Below, piece by piece: positions 8,099 through 17,026 of a stretch of DNA of 63,397 nucleotides (positions are counted from its first letter, which is position 1; every line of letters starts with the position of its first letter). Origin of the DNA: JBBDSJ01 sp040905025. GTDB taxonomy: Bacteria > Pseudomonadota > Gammaproteobacteria > Methylohalomonadales > Methylohalomonadaceae. Below the pieces are notes generated by a model that was not told the DNA's origin, made no database searches, and saw nothing but the letters and a program-made list of their open reading frames with translations. The DNA lies in NCBI GenBank assembly GCA_040905025.1, contig JBBDSJ010000008.1:1-63397 (forward strand). The letters are read 5' to 3'. The position numbers and the translations under genes are program-made.

Positions 8099-9346
8099 GT
8101 GGACGCATCAATTATCGAAGTTAAGTACGCACTCGATACGTTTTATTTTCTGGTCATGGCGGGCTTCGTCATGTGGATGGCGGCCGGGTTTGCCATGCTC
8201 GAATCCGGTCTGGTGAGAGCAAAGAACACCACCGAAATCCTGACCAAGAATATTGTTCTGTATTCAGTTGCGTGTATCACCTATATGTTCGTTGGCTATA
8301 ACGTCATGTATCCGGCGGAAGGCGCCAACTCGGTCTGGTCAGGTATCAGTTTCTTCCTCGGTGGCGATAACTCCGTCGAAGACGTCATAGCCAGTGACGG
8401 TGACATCTACTACTCAGGCCTGTCCGACTTTATGTTCCAGGTCGTGTTTGCCGCAGCGGCGATGTCAATTGTTTCCGGTGCTGTGGCTGAGCGTATGAAG
8501 CTGTGGTCATTCCTGCTGTTTGCGGTGGTCATGACCAGTCTGATCTATCCATTGCAGGCTTACTGGAGTTGGGGTGGCGGGTTCCTCAGCGAACTTGGTT
8601 ATTCTGACTATGCCGGTTCCGGCATTGTGCACATGACCGGTGCGACGGCGGCATTGGCCGGTGTCATACTGCTGGGTGCCCGCAAAGGCAAGTACGGTCC
8701 GGACGGCAAGGTTAACGCCCTGCCGGGCGCCAACTTGCCGCTCGCGACACTGGGTACTTTCATCCTCTGGATGGGTTGGTTCGGCTTTAACGGTGGTTCC
8801 GAACTGATCGTTTCCGATGTTGCTTCCGCCAATAATGTTGCCATGGTATTTGTGAATACCAATCTGGCGGCCTCAGGTGGCTGTGTGGCAGCGTTACTGC
8901 TGGCCAAGTTCATGTTCGGCAAGGCTGATCTGACTATGGCACTAAACGGTGCACTGGCGGGTCTGGTCTCCATCACTGCCGATCCGTTGTCACCAACGCC
9001 AGGTTTGGCTGTGGTCATCGGTGCTATCGGTGGTGTTATCGTGGTGCTGTCGATTATTGGCCTTGATAAACTGAAGCTGGACGATCCGGTTGGTGCCATC
9101 TCGGTCCACGGTACCGCCGGTATCTGGGGTGTGTTGGCGGTGTTGCTGTCCAATGGTGATGCAACCCTGAAGGGCCAGCTCATCGGCATAGTCGCCATCT
9201 TCGCTTTCGTCTTCATCATGAGCCTGATTTTCTGGGGCATCATCAAAGCGGTCATGGGTATTCGTGTGACCGAAGAAGAGGAAATGGAGGGTCTGGATGC
9301 GACCGAGTGTGGTCTGGAAGCCTATCCGGACTTCACTTCAAGCTGA
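8099..9346 (+). CDS. amtB: ammonium transporter AmtB (first copy, no signal peptide)
   Basis: Amt proteins are trimeric channels for ammonium. The 415-residue protein starts at a GTG (GGGAGGA eight bases before), begins directly with a membrane segment and has about eleven helices. The twin pore histidines are in VHMTGATAAL and VHGTAGIWGVL, and the signature AMLESGLVRAKN is present. It lacks the cleavable signal of E. coli AmtB and of the second copy here, so it belongs to the other bacterial Amt subtype. The tail after the last helix (VTEEEEMEGLDATECGLEAY) is the usual regulatory end. A strong terminator follows. Confidence 0.95.
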   Translation: MDASIIEVKYALDTFYFLVMAGFVMWMAAGFAMLESGLVRAKNTTEILTKNIVLYSVACITYMFVGYNVMYPAEGANSVWSGISFFLGGDNSVEDVIASDGDIYYSGLSDFMFQVVFAAAAMSIVSGAVAERMKLWSFLLFAVVMTSLIYPLQAYWSWGGGFLSELGYSDYAGSGIVHMTGATAALAGVILLGARKGKYGPDGKVNALPGANLPLATLGTFILWMGWFGFNGGSELIVSDVASANNVAMVFVNTNLAASGGCVAALLLAKFMFGKADLTMALNGALAGLVSITADPLSPTPGLAVVIGAIGGVIVVLSIIGLDKLKLDDPVGAISVHGTAGIWGVLAVLLSNGDATLKGQLIGIVAIFAFVFIMSLIFWGIIKAVMGIRVTEEEEMEGLDATECGLEAYPDFTSS

Positions 9347-9374
9347 TAGTTATATCTCTGAAGTAACTGTACTG

Positions 9375-9411
9375 AAGGCGTCTGTGGGCAACCACAGACG
9401 CCTTTTTCTTT
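9375..9411 (+). terminator. rho-independent terminator after amtB
   Basis: A perfect 13-bp stem (AAGGCGTCTGTGG and its complement) around the loop GCAA is followed by TTTCTTT. It should end the porin-glnK-amtB transcript, so the second glnK-amtB pair needs its own promoter. Confidence 0.93.
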
Positions 9412-9495
9412 GCATATGCGCATAGAAGGTTCCCGCGCCCGGCAAAGCCGACTACAATCGGAACGTTAGTCCTATCCCAATGGAGGTTAACTGCA

Positions 9496-9834
9496 ATGAA
9501 ACTGCTGACCGCAATAATCAAGCCATTCAAGCTGGATGATGTTCGTGATGCCTTGTCCGAGGTAGGTGTCAAAGGTCTGACTGTTACCGAAGTCAAGGGC
9601 TTCGGGCGCCAGAAAGGTCATACCGAACTGTATCGTGGTGCCGAGTATGTTGTTGATTTTTTGCCGAAAGTTAAAATTGAACTGGCTATTGATGATGATC
9701 GGGTCGATGCTGCAATTGAGGCTATCACCCGCACGGCGAATACCGGCAAGATTGGTGATGGCAAAATTTTTGTCACGAGTCTTGAACAGGCCATTCGTAT
9801 TCGTACCGGCGAAACCGGGTCTGAAGCGCTGTAA
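9496..9834 (+). CDS. glnK: P-II nitrogen regulatory protein (second copy)
   Basis: This second 112-residue P-II protein has the same T-loop (GHTELYRGAEYVVDF, Tyr51) and signature TGKIGDGKIFV. It differs from the first copy mainly in residues 55-85 (KVKIELAIDDDRVDAAIEAITRTANTG). GGAGG lies eight bases before the ATG. It follows the amtB terminator and precedes amtB2 by about 120 bases, so each Amt has its own P-II partner. I found no sigma-54 or NtrC motif in the short upstream region; a TACAAT at about 9451 could be a -10 element. Confidence 0.94.
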   Translation: MKLLTAIIKPFKLDDVRDALSEVGVKGLTVTEVKGFGRQKGHTELYRGAEYVVDFLPKVKIELAIDDDRVDAAIEAITRTANTGKIGDGKIFVTSLEQAIRIRTGETGSEAL

Positions 9835-9952
9835 GTTTTAGTACCGGAGAAAAAGAAGTGGCTGGAAGCAAGTAACGCAGGAATCCGTACCTACCTTTAA
9901 CTATAAAAACCATTAAGTTGCAGGTTTGACTGCCTCAAGGGAGAGTGTGGCC

Positions 9953-11239
9953 ATGAAACGCATGCATAGCTGGTCGGTCTTGTTTTTAATATTGTTGCCA
10001 TTGTCAGCAGTTGCACAGGATGTGCCTGAATTTAATTCCGGCAACAGTGCCTGGTTGCTTACTGCCACAGCGCTGGTCTTGTTCATGACATTGCCGGGAC
10101 TGGCATTGTTTTATGGCGGGCTGGTGCGCGCCAAAAATGCGTTATCGGTATTGATGCAGTGCTTTGCGATTTGTTGCCTGGCATCTTTATTGTGGTACGG
10201 GTTTGTGTATGGCCTGGCCTTTGGTGACGGCGGTGGATTAAACAGCGTGATCGGCAGCGGCAATGTGTTGCTGGCTGATCTCGGCCTGAACAGTGCCAGT
10301 GGTGACATCCCGGAAAGTATATTTTTCATGTTCCAGATGACGTTCGCGATTATTACGCCGGCATTGATTGTCGGTGGCTACGCTGAACGCATGAAATTCT
10401 CCGCGGTATTGTTATTCAGTGGTTTGTGGCTGGTGTTTGTCTATGCGCCGGTATGTCACTGGGTCTGGGGCGGCGGCTGGCTGGGACAACTCGGGTTTCT
10501 GGATTTTGCCGGGGGCGCCGTAGTGCATATTAATGCCGGGGTGGCGGCGCTTGTGGCTGCCGTGGTGCTTGGCCGCCGCCGCGGTTTCCCGGAAACGGCG
10601 ATGCTGCCACATAACATGACCCTGACAGTCGCCGGTGCCTCCATGCTCTGGGTAGGCTGGTTTGGCTTCAATGCCGGCAGCGCCCTGGCCGCTGACCAGA
10701 ATGCCGGTATGGCCATGCTGGTAACACATATTTCAGCCGCCGCCGGTTCGCTGGCGTGGATGGCCTGTGAATGGATCAAACATGGCAAACCCAGTGTGCT
10801 CGGTATTGTAACCGGCATGGTGGCCGGTCTGGGCACTATCACGCCGGCATCGGGGTTTGTCGGCCCGCTGGGAGGCCTGATCATCGGTCTGTCGGCAGGC
10901 GTGGTCTGCTATGCCGCGACTCAATATATCAAGCGTGGTCTGAAAATTGATGATTCTCTGGATGTTTTTCCAGTCCACGGGGTCGGTGGTATGCTCGGAC
11001 TGCTATTGACGGCGGTATTCGGGATGGAGGCGCTGGGTGGCCTGGTGACCGGAACGACCATGCTGGCACAATTATGGGTGCAGTTGATTGGTGTAGTGGC
11101 CACGATTGTCTGGTGTGGTGCCGTGACCTGGTTACTCCTGAAGCTGGTTGATAGGATTACAGGATTACGCGTGACAGCAGAACAGGAGACCGAGGGTCTG
11201 GACCTGGCCTTGCATGATGAGCGTGGCTATAGCCTCTGA
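9953..11239 (+). CDS. amtB: ammonium transporter AmtB (second copy, with signal peptide)
   Basis: The start at 9953 (GGGAGAG about nine bases before) gives MKRMHSWSVLFLILLPLSAVAQ, a cleavable signal peptide as in E. coli AmtB. About eleven membrane helices follow. Amt hallmarks are FYGGLVRAKN, the pore histidines in VVHINAGVAAL and PVHGVGGMLGL, and the C-terminal ITGLRVTAEQETEGLDLALHDERGY that contacts GlnK. An in-frame start nine codons earlier would spoil the signal. It is sequence-divergent from the first AmtB rather than a recent duplicate. Confidence 0.95.
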   Translation: MKRMHSWSVLFLILLPLSAVAQDVPEFNSGNSAWLLTATALVLFMTLPGLALFYGGLVRAKNALSVLMQCFAICCLASLLWYGFVYGLAFGDGGGLNSVIGSGNVLLADLGLNSASGDIPESIFFMFQMTFAIITPALIVGGYAERMKFSAVLLFSGLWLVFVYAPVCHWVWGGGWLGQLGFLDFAGGAVVHINAGVAALVAAVVLGRRRGFPETAMLPHNMTLTVAGASMLWVGWFGFNAGSALAADQNAGMAMLVTHISAAAGSLAWMACEWIKHGKPSVLGIVTGMVAGLGTITPASGFVGPLGGLIIGLSAGVVCYAATQYIKRGLKIDDSLDVFPVHGVGGMLGLLLTAVFGMEALGGLVTGTTMLAQLWVQLIGVVATIVWCGAVTWLLLKLVDRITGLRVTAEQETEGLDLALHDERGYSL

Positions 11240-11245
11240 GATGCC

Positions 11246-11275
11246 GTGTGGCCCCGTCAGGGGGCGGGGCCACAC
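11246..11275 (+). terminator. strong GC hairpin after the second amtB
   Basis: A perfect 11-bp stem, GTGTGGCCCCG paired with CGGGGCCACAC, closes an eight-base loop seven bases after the stop. No T tract follows, so termination may be rho-assisted, or the hairpin may protect the mRNA 3' end. Confidence 0.7.
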
Positions 11276-11581
11276 GCCGGTTTGCAGCGGTATTCGCGGG
11301 AATGTTCATGTACATAACATCTGTGCATAGGTCTCTCAACAGAATACAATTGTAGTTCTGGGCCACAAACTCGCAGTTGCTGCACAAAGGCGCCATTTCT
11401 TGCTAGTCTGGAGCCATGATTGAAACAGGTGAAAAACCCGAATTGTTCCCGGGCGTAAATTCCTGCTCCGGTAAGCAGACACGCCGCTGCATATAAGCAT
11501 GTAATTTTCAGGAAATATCTGACTGCATCAGTAATTCCATGAAAGATTGCCAAAATCTGATTTTTTTTAACGGAAACGAGC
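11276..11581. other. 306-bp region upstream of the cNMP/rhodanese gene
   Basis: No gene is visible. It is moderately AT-rich near the downstream end, where an eight-T run and AACGGAAACGAGC precede the ATG at 11582. I see no convincing promoter consensus and no small RNA. Confidence 0.5.
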
Positions 11582-12643
11582 ATGTCACAACAACGAACCG
11601 TCGATAAAAGCCTGTTGAAAAATCTGGTGCCTACCAGCGCCCTGAACGGTGAAAATTTTGATGAGCTGGCAAGCAAGGCACATATTGAAGAATTGCCGGC
11701 TGGCAAGACGCTGTTTGCGATGGGATCACAGGACAAGCAGCACATGTATCTGCTTGAGGGTGACATCGAACTCACCGACATGAATGGCGGCAAAACCGCT
11801 GTCCGTGGTGGAACTGAAGCTGCCCGTCATGCACTTGCCCATCATCAGCCGCGCAAGCATACGGCAGTAACGAGAAGTGCGTGTAAAGTATTACGGTTTG
11901 ACAGTGACCTGCTCGACATCCTGCTGACCTGGGATCAGCTTTCCGGCATTGAAGTCGATGAAATCAATGATGATGACATGGATGATAATGACGAGGGCGG
12001 TGACTGGATGACACGCATTTTGCAATCAAAAGCGTTTTTACAGGTGCCTCCCGCCAATATTCAGGCCATGTTCATGCGCATGCAGGAAGTGCCGATGCGT
12101 GCCGGTGAAACCGTTATCAAGCAGGGTGATGATGGTGATTATTACTACATCATCAAGCATGGCAAATGCAAGGTGACGCGTACTGCGAAAACCGGCAACG
12201 AAGTGACCCTTGCACAACTCAGTGATGGCGATGCCTTTGGCGAAGAAGCGCTGCTGTCTGAAGCCAAGCGTAATGCCAATATCGTTATGACGACAGATGG
12301 AGTGCTGATGCGTCTGTCGAAAGAAGATTTCAATGCATTGTTGAAAGAGCCGATGCTGAGTTGGGTGACTGCCGAGCAGGCCAGGGAAATGGTAGCCAAG
12401 GGTGCGGTGATGATGGATGTCCGGCTGGAAAGCGAACACCAGAACAATGGTATACCGGGCAGTGTGAATATCCCGCTGTTTATGCTGCGGTTGAAAGTTG
12501 ACAGTCTGGATCCAAACAAGCAGTACATTACTTATTGTGAGACGGGTCGCCGCAGTTCCGCCGCCGCCTTCCTGTTGAGTGAACGTGGTTTGCATGCCTG
12601 TTGTCTGCAAGGTGGTCTGGTCAGCCAGGGCGACGCGGCCTGA
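11582..12643 (+). CDS. tandem cyclic-nucleotide-binding domain / rhodanese fusion protein
   Basis: This soluble 353-residue protein has no signal peptide and three parts. Residues 25-120 form a first cNMP-binding-like barrel without a clear phosphate-binding cassette. An acidic linker follows (DEINDDDMDDNDEGGD). Residues 140-255 are a second barrel with a good cassette, FGEEALLSEAKRNANI. Residues 260-350 are a rhodanese domain with the catalytic loop YCETGRRSS. It may couple a cyclic nucleotide signal to sulfur transfer or redox sensing; no DNA-binding domain is present. aroE starts 18 bases later. The domain calls are firm, the function unknown. Confidence 0.85.
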   Translation: MSQQRTVDKSLLKNLVPTSALNGENFDELASKAHIEELPAGKTLFAMGSQDKQHMYLLEGDIELTDMNGGKTAVRGGTEAARHALAHHQPRKHTAVTRSACKVLRFDSDLLDILLTWDQLSGIEVDEINDDDMDDNDEGGDWMTRILQSKAFLQVPPANIQAMFMRMQEVPMRAGETVIKQGDDGDYYYIIKHGKCKVTRTAKTGNEVTLAQLSDGDAFGEEALLSEAKRNANIVMTTDGVLMRLSKEDFNALLKEPMLSWVTAEQAREMVAKGAVMMDVRLESEHQNNGIPGSVNIPLFMLRLKVDSLDPNKQYITYCETGRRSSAAAFLLSERGLHACCLQGGLVSQGDAA

Positions 12644-12661
12644 AGTTTACGGGCCGCAGCA

Positions 12662-13501
12662 TTGCAGCCATCAACAACAGGCGCTGATCGCTACGCCGTC
12701 ATTGGCAATCCCGTTAGCCACAGCAAATCTCCGCAAATCCATGCCGCATTTGCGGCTGCTACCGGGCAGTCACTGGAATATACGGCCATCCTCGCCCCGC
12801 TCGATGAATTCCCGCAAACGGTTACGGCATTTCGCCAACAAGGCGGCCGTGGCCTGAATATCACCCTGCCGTTTAAACAGGTGGCAGCGGATATCTGTGA
12901 TCAACTCAGTGAGCGTGTCCGGCGTGCCGGCGCAGTGAACACGATCAGCTTCAACAATAATGAGCTTTATGGTGAAAATACCGATGGTGTCGGCCTGTTG
13001 CAGGATCTACAGGGCAATCTCGAATGTGAAATTGATGGTCGTGCGGTACTGATTCTTGGTGCCGGGGGTGCGGCACGCGGTATTATTGATCCACTATTTG
13101 ACGCACAGCCGGGTCAGGTTTGCATTGCCAATCGCAGTCTCGACAAGGCCCACTTGATCGCAGATGCATTTAAAGATCGCGGTCATATTAAAGTTTCCGG
13201 TTATCCGGCACTGGCTGGCCAGGGTTTTGATATTGTCATCAATGCCACTTCGCTGAGTCTGGGTAATGAATTACCACCACTGCCAGCGGGCGTATTCAAG
13301 CCAGGCGCTCTGGCTTACGACATGATGTACGCCAACCAACCCACCTGCTTTATGGACTGGGCCATGCAAGCAGGTGCCAGCAGGACGGCGGATGGCCTGG
13401 GAATGCTGGTTGAGCAGGCGGCAGAAGCGTTTTATTTGTGGCGTGGCGTGCGTCCGGAAACGCCGCCAGTACAGGCCCTGATTCGGCAGCAACTGGGCTA
13501 G
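12662..13501 (+). CDS. aroE: shikimate 5-dehydrogenase AroE
   Basis: AroE reduces 3-dehydroshikimate to shikimate with NADPH in aromatic amino acid synthesis. Conserved parts are NPVSHSKSPQIH near residue 16, the substrate loop NTDGVG, and the nucleotide site GAGGAARG near 130. The length of 279 is normal. No ATG lies near the conserved N-terminus, so translation probably begins at the TTG at 12662, giving MQPSTTGADRYAVIG. It is 18 bases after the cNMP/rhodanese gene and probably translated from the same message. It converges on rsmA. Confidence 0.95.
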   Translation: MQPSTTGADRYAVIGNPVSHSKSPQIHAAFAAATGQSLEYTAILAPLDEFPQTVTAFRQQGGRGLNITLPFKQVAADICDQLSERVRRAGAVNTISFNNNELYGENTDGVGLLQDLQGNLECEIDGRAVLILGAGGAARGIIDPLFDAQPGQVCIANRSLDKAHLIADAFKDRGHIKVSGYPALAGQGFDIVINATSLSLGNELPPLPAGVFKPGALAYDMMYANQPTCFMDWAMQAGASRTADGLGMLVEQAAEAFYLWRGVRPETPPVQALIRQQLG

Positions 13502-13523
13502 ATTGCCGACATCTAGCAGCGGC

Positions 13524-13532
13524 TTATGCACA
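13524..13532 (+). promoter_or_regulatory. DnaA box (TTATGCACA)
   Basis: A perfect match to the DnaA box consensus TTATNCACA in the aroE-rsmA intergenic region. It is separated from two further boxes by a very AT-rich stretch (about 13565-13640). Confidence 0.45.
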
Positions 13533-13686
13533 GCCACTGGAGCATAATCTGATCAAGGACTAAAGTTCGTATTTTCGCAGAAATTCTGAAATATACTAAC
13601 TATATTATTGATTATAAAAATAATATTATTCTGGATATAAAAACGGTGAAAAATAGTTGTCGTTGTTCAGTGGTGGCGCCTGGTAT

Positions 13687-13707
13687 TTATCCACTACTTT
13701 ATCCACA
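13687..13707 (+). promoter_or_regulatory. pair of DnaA boxes, 12 bp apart
   Basis: TTATCCACT (13687, one mismatch) and TTATCCACA (13699, perfect) are direct repeats spaced 12 bp, next to an AT-rich stretch and just past the rsmA stop. The region has three box-like sites in about 185 bp. Confidence 0.5.
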
Positions 13708-13720
13708 ACTTTTCCAGAGA

Positions 13721-14566
13721 TTAATATGACGCTGCTAAACCAGCCTGGTAATTAGCAAGCCGGCAAAAATCTGCGACACTCAGCTCTTCGGCGCGTTGCT
13801 TTGGTGACAGTCCTGCCGCTTCTATGGTTTCTGCCGTGACGCAGTCACGCAGGCTGTTGCGTAGTGTTTTACGCCGCTGGCCGAACGCCTGTTGCACGAT
13901 GCGGGCAAACAATGCCGGCTCATGTAGTCGATAAGCAGGGTTCTGGCCGGGTTTTAGTGTGACGATGGCAGAATCGACTTTGGGTGGCGGCAGAAATGCA
14001 CCCGGACGTATCAGGAACAGACGCTCAACCTGACAGGCCTGCTGTACCATTACCGACAGGCGGCCATAATCCTTGCTGCCTGGTCCGGCCGCCATCCGAT
14101 CCACAACTTCTTTCTGCAGCATAAACAGCATGTCCTTGATGGCGTCGGCCTGTGCAAGCAGGTGGAAGATCAGCGGCGTGGAAATGTTATAAGGCAGGTT
14201 GCCGATTACCCGTAGTGGCTGTGCTGCCTGTAGAGACAATGCCCGGAAATCGAAACGCAGGGCATCGGCGCTATGAATATGCATGTGTTCATTGGTCGGA
14301 TGCTGTGTGCCGAGATAATCAACCAGATCGCGGTCAAGTTCGATGACATCCAGACGTTGACAGCGCTTTACCAGATGAGCTGTCAGTGCACCACGGCCCG
14401 GCCCGATTTCAACAATCGCATCTTCCGGCTTGATCATGAAACATTCAACTATCCGTTCGATGATCGCCGGGTCATGTAAAAAATGCTGGCCAAAGCGTTT
14501 GCGCGGCGGGCCGTATTCAGCCAGGCCTGCGGCCGGTCTTGACGCTGTTCGCCTGGTCTTTTGCAC
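13721..14566 (-). CDS. rsmA: 16S rRNA dimethyladenosine transferase RsmA (KsgA)
   Basis: RsmA dimethylates two adjacent adenosines near the 3' end of 16S rRNA during 30S assembly. Motifs are RFGQHFLHD, the SAM site VEIGPGRGALT and the catalytic NLPYNIST. I chose the GTG at 14566, eight bases after the pdxA stop, giving 281 residues; the open frame extends to 14731 but that part overlaps pdxA and is not conserved. Unlike in E. coli it is not followed by apaGH; the gene order ends here, facing aroE. Confidence 0.93.
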   Translation of the reverse strand: MQKTRRTASRPAAGLAEYGPPRKRFGQHFLHDPAIIERIVECFMIKPEDAIVEIGPGRGALTAHLVKRCQRLDVIELDRDLVDYLGTQHPTNEHMHIHSADALRFDFRALSLQAAQPLRVIGNLPYNISTPLIFHLLAQADAIKDMLFMLQKEVVDRMAAGPGSKDYGRLSVMVQQACQVERLFLIRPGAFLPPPKVDSAIVTLKPGQNPAYRLHEPALFARIVQQAFGQRRKTLRNSLRDCVTAETIEAAGLSPKQRAEELSVADFCRLANYQAGLAASY

Positions 14567-14573
14567 CGGCTGG

Positions 14574-15587
14574 TTAAATCGCTGCCTGCGACATGCTGAT
14601 GGCGGTATCAATCGCGCAAAGCAGACTGCCCGGATCGGCGCAGCCCTGAGCAGCAATGTCCAGTGCAGTGCCATGATCCACCGAAGTGCGAATAATGGGC
14701 AGGCCGAGCGTGATATTGACAGTATGGCCAAAGCCGCCGGCTTTCAATACCGGCAAACCCTGATCATGGTACATCGCCAGTACGGCGTCATAACGACTGC
14801 GTGCGGTTTGTGTGAAAGCCGTATCGGCAGGAACCGGGCCACTCAGTTGCCAGCCTTGTTCACGTAATTCATTCAAGACGGGGGTAATGATCTCGATTTC
14901 TTCACGGCCCAGATGACCGCCTTCACCGGCATGCGGGTTCAGTCCCAGCACGAGAATACGGGGTTTGACCAGACCGAAATAACGTTGCAGATCAGCATGC
15001 AGAATTTCCAGGCTGCGGCGCAGGGAAGCCGTAGTAATAGCAGCAGCAACATCCCGCAATGGCAGGTGTGTGGTAGCCAGCGCTACGCGCAGGTCACCAT
15101 CACTCAGCAACATCACCGTTTTATCAACATTACAAAGTTTCGCAAGAAATTCTGTGTGGCCGCTGAATGCAATACCGGCGTCATTGATAACACTTTTTTG
15201 TACCGGCCCGGTGATGAGGGCAGAAAATTCTTTTTCCAGGCAGGCCTGCCCGGCCCGATTCAGTGTTTCCAGAACGTAACTGGCGTTGGCAGGATCTGGC
15301 TGACCAGGCGTGACAGAGCATATGGTCTGCACCGGGACAACATCCAGCGTGCCCGGAATGGCAGCGGTGCCTGGCTGGTATTCCCTGATTTTAATGGCAA
15401 GGTTTAACTGGTCAGCACGTTGTTGAAGTAAATCAGGATCAGCAAAAACCGCGATTTCGGCAGCAACCGGTTTTACCTGCGACTGCCCGGCCAGATGGAT
15501 GGCCAGACGAATGGCCAGTTCCGGGCCGACGCCGGCCGGTTCACCGGGCGTCAGTGCAAGTCGTGGCAGGGAGATATTGGCAACCAT
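14574..15587 (-). CDS. pdxA: 4-hydroxythreonine-4-phosphate dehydrogenase PdxA
   Basis: PdxA oxidises 4-phosphohydroxy-L-threonine in the DXP-dependent pyridoxal phosphate pathway. The 337-residue protein opens with LTPGEPAGVGPELA, carries metal-binding histidines in SGHTEFLAKLC, LGLNPHAGEGG and MYHDQGLPVLK, and ends with the normal HGTALDIAAQG region. It sits 32 bases after surA and eight before rsmA, the standard surA-pdxA-rsmA order. Confidence 0.96.
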   Translation of the reverse strand: MVANISLPRLALTPGEPAGVGPELAIRLAIHLAGQSQVKPVAAEIAVFADPDLLQQRADQLNLAIKIREYQPGTAAIPGTLDVVPVQTICSVTPGQPDPANASYVLETLNRAGQACLEKEFSALITGPVQKSVINDAGIAFSGHTEFLAKLCNVDKTVMLLSDGDLRVALATTHLPLRDVAAAITTASLRRSLEILHADLQRYFGLVKPRILVLGLNPHAGEGGHLGREEIEIITPVLNELREQGWQLSGPVPADTAFTQTARSRYDAVLAMYHDQGLPVLKAGGFGHTVNITLGLPIIRTSVDHGTALDIAAQGCADPGSLLCAIDTAISMSQAAI

Positions 15588-15619
15588 TCAGAAAGATAAA
15601 CATACGGATCGCGAGATAG

Positions 15620-16906
15620 TTACTCATTAAGGCGGAATTCAACGTAAGCCTCATCGCGCATTTCACGCAGCCAGTTTTGTCCGACCTCTTCGACCTTGCG
15701 CTTGTGAATGGCTTCGCGTGCCTGCGCACGGCGCAGTTCATCAGTACTGTCGTGCTCACGTCGATCAAGTACCTGCACGATATGCCAGCCAAAATTGGTC
15801 TTGAACGGGGCACTGACTTCGTCAATTTGTAAACTGTTCATGACTTCTTCGAATTCATTGACCAGCGAACCGGGGCTGACCCAGCCAAGATTGCCGCCAT
15901 CCACCGCGCTGACCTTATCCTGGGAATGTGATCGGGCAAGCTCGGCGAAGCCATCACCGCCCTCAATACGCTGCCGCAATTGTTCGAGCCGCGCACGTAT
16001 GCTTTCTTCAGGATTCAATTCGTCCGGTCTGATGAGGATATGCCGGGCGTTGGTTTGTGTGACAAACTGCTTGTCACCACTGCGTACATCTGTCAGTTCG
16101 ATAATATGGAATCCGCTAGGATTCTCGATAATTTCACTGATATCTCCTTTTTCCATATTAGCGACCGGTTCTGAGAATAATGTGGGCAACAGGCTTTTTT
16201 TACGCCAGCCCAGATCCCCGCCTTCAGGCGCTTGTTGGCCGTCAGAGATATCTGCAGCCAGTTCAGCAAAATTGCGGCCTGCCTCAAGCTCACTGATGAT
16301 TTGCTCGGCAACCAGACGGCGTTCGGCTTTCTCAGCTTCGCTTATGCCTTCGGGGAGTGCGATGAGTATGTGTGAGAGTCGATACTCCTGTTCGCCACTG
16401 CCCTGCAATTTCTGGGTGGCAAGATAATTGTCAATTTCAACGTCAGTAACATTAATGCGATTATCAACCTGACGCTGGCGCAGGCGGGATATAATCATTT
16501 CCTGGCGAATGTTCTCGCGAAAGGTTTCGTAGTCATAGCCATCCTGTTCAAGGATCTGGCGAAATCGATTCAGACTGAGCTGATTATTGGCTGCGATTTC
16601 ATTGATCGCATTGTTAAGTGCCTCGTCATCGACTTGAATACCGGTATTTTCTGCCAGCTGCATTTGCAGCTTGATCATGACCAGTTGTTCAAGGACCTGT
16701 TGTTCAAGCAGGCTGGTTGGCGGTACTTGTTCGCCACTTTCACGGATTTGGCTGCGCAGGGTGCGTACACGTTCTTGCAGTTCGCTTTCCATGACGACAT
16801 CGTTGTTCACTACAGCAATAATTCGATCCAGCGGACGGGCTGCAACCAGGCTCGAAACTGACGAGAAAAATACAATAAATACAAATATATAACTAAGTTT
16901 TGTCAT
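15620..16906 (-). CDS. surA: periplasmic chaperone and peptidyl-prolyl isomerase SurA
   Basis: SurA escorts outer-membrane proteins to the BAM complex. A signal peptide ending SLVAA is followed by the N-terminal chaperone domain beginning RPLDRIIAVVNNDVV, then two parvulin domains (SHILIALPEG and ARHILIRPDE mark their starts, GGDLGW and GGNLGW their ends) and a C-terminal helix. The length of 428 is normal. It lies 120 bases after lptD, one of its clients. Confidence 0.96.
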   Translation of the reverse strand: MTKLSYIFVFIVFFSSVSSLVAARPLDRIIAVVNNDVVMESELQERVRTLRSQIRESGEQVPPTSLLEQQVLEQLVMIKLQMQLAENTGIQVDDEALNNAINEIAANNQLSLNRFRQILEQDGYDYETFRENIRQEMIISRLRQRQVDNRINVTDVEIDNYLATQKLQGSGEQEYRLSHILIALPEGISEAEKAERRLVAEQIISELEAGRNFAELAADISDGQQAPEGGDLGWRKKSLLPTLFSEPVANMEKGDISEIIENPSGFHIIELTDVRSGDKQFVTQTNARHILIRPDELNPEESIRARLEQLRQRIEGGDGFAELARSHSQDKVSAVDGGNLGWVSPGSLVNEFEEVMNSLQIDEVSAPFKTNFGWHIVQVLDRREHDSTDELRRAQAREAIHKRKVEEVGQNWLREMRDEAYVEFRLNE

Positions 16907-17026
16907 GGTGCTTCAAAGAGTGTGTAGGCCGGTGAGTGGCGTTTGCTAAACAGCCTGTCACTATACGAGCAAACTGTGCAGCGCAGCAAGCCGGGTGAAT
17001 ACCGGCAGTTGGTTTAATAACCGGGG

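Noticed and set aside
9412..9495. Sigma-54 or NtrC site before the second glnK
   Set aside because: No GG-N10-GC element with good flanks and no GCACC/GGTGC dyad in these bases.
14567..14731. Longer RsmA start
   Set aside because: It overlaps pdxA out of frame and the added residues are unlike RsmA; the GTG at 14566 gives the family length.
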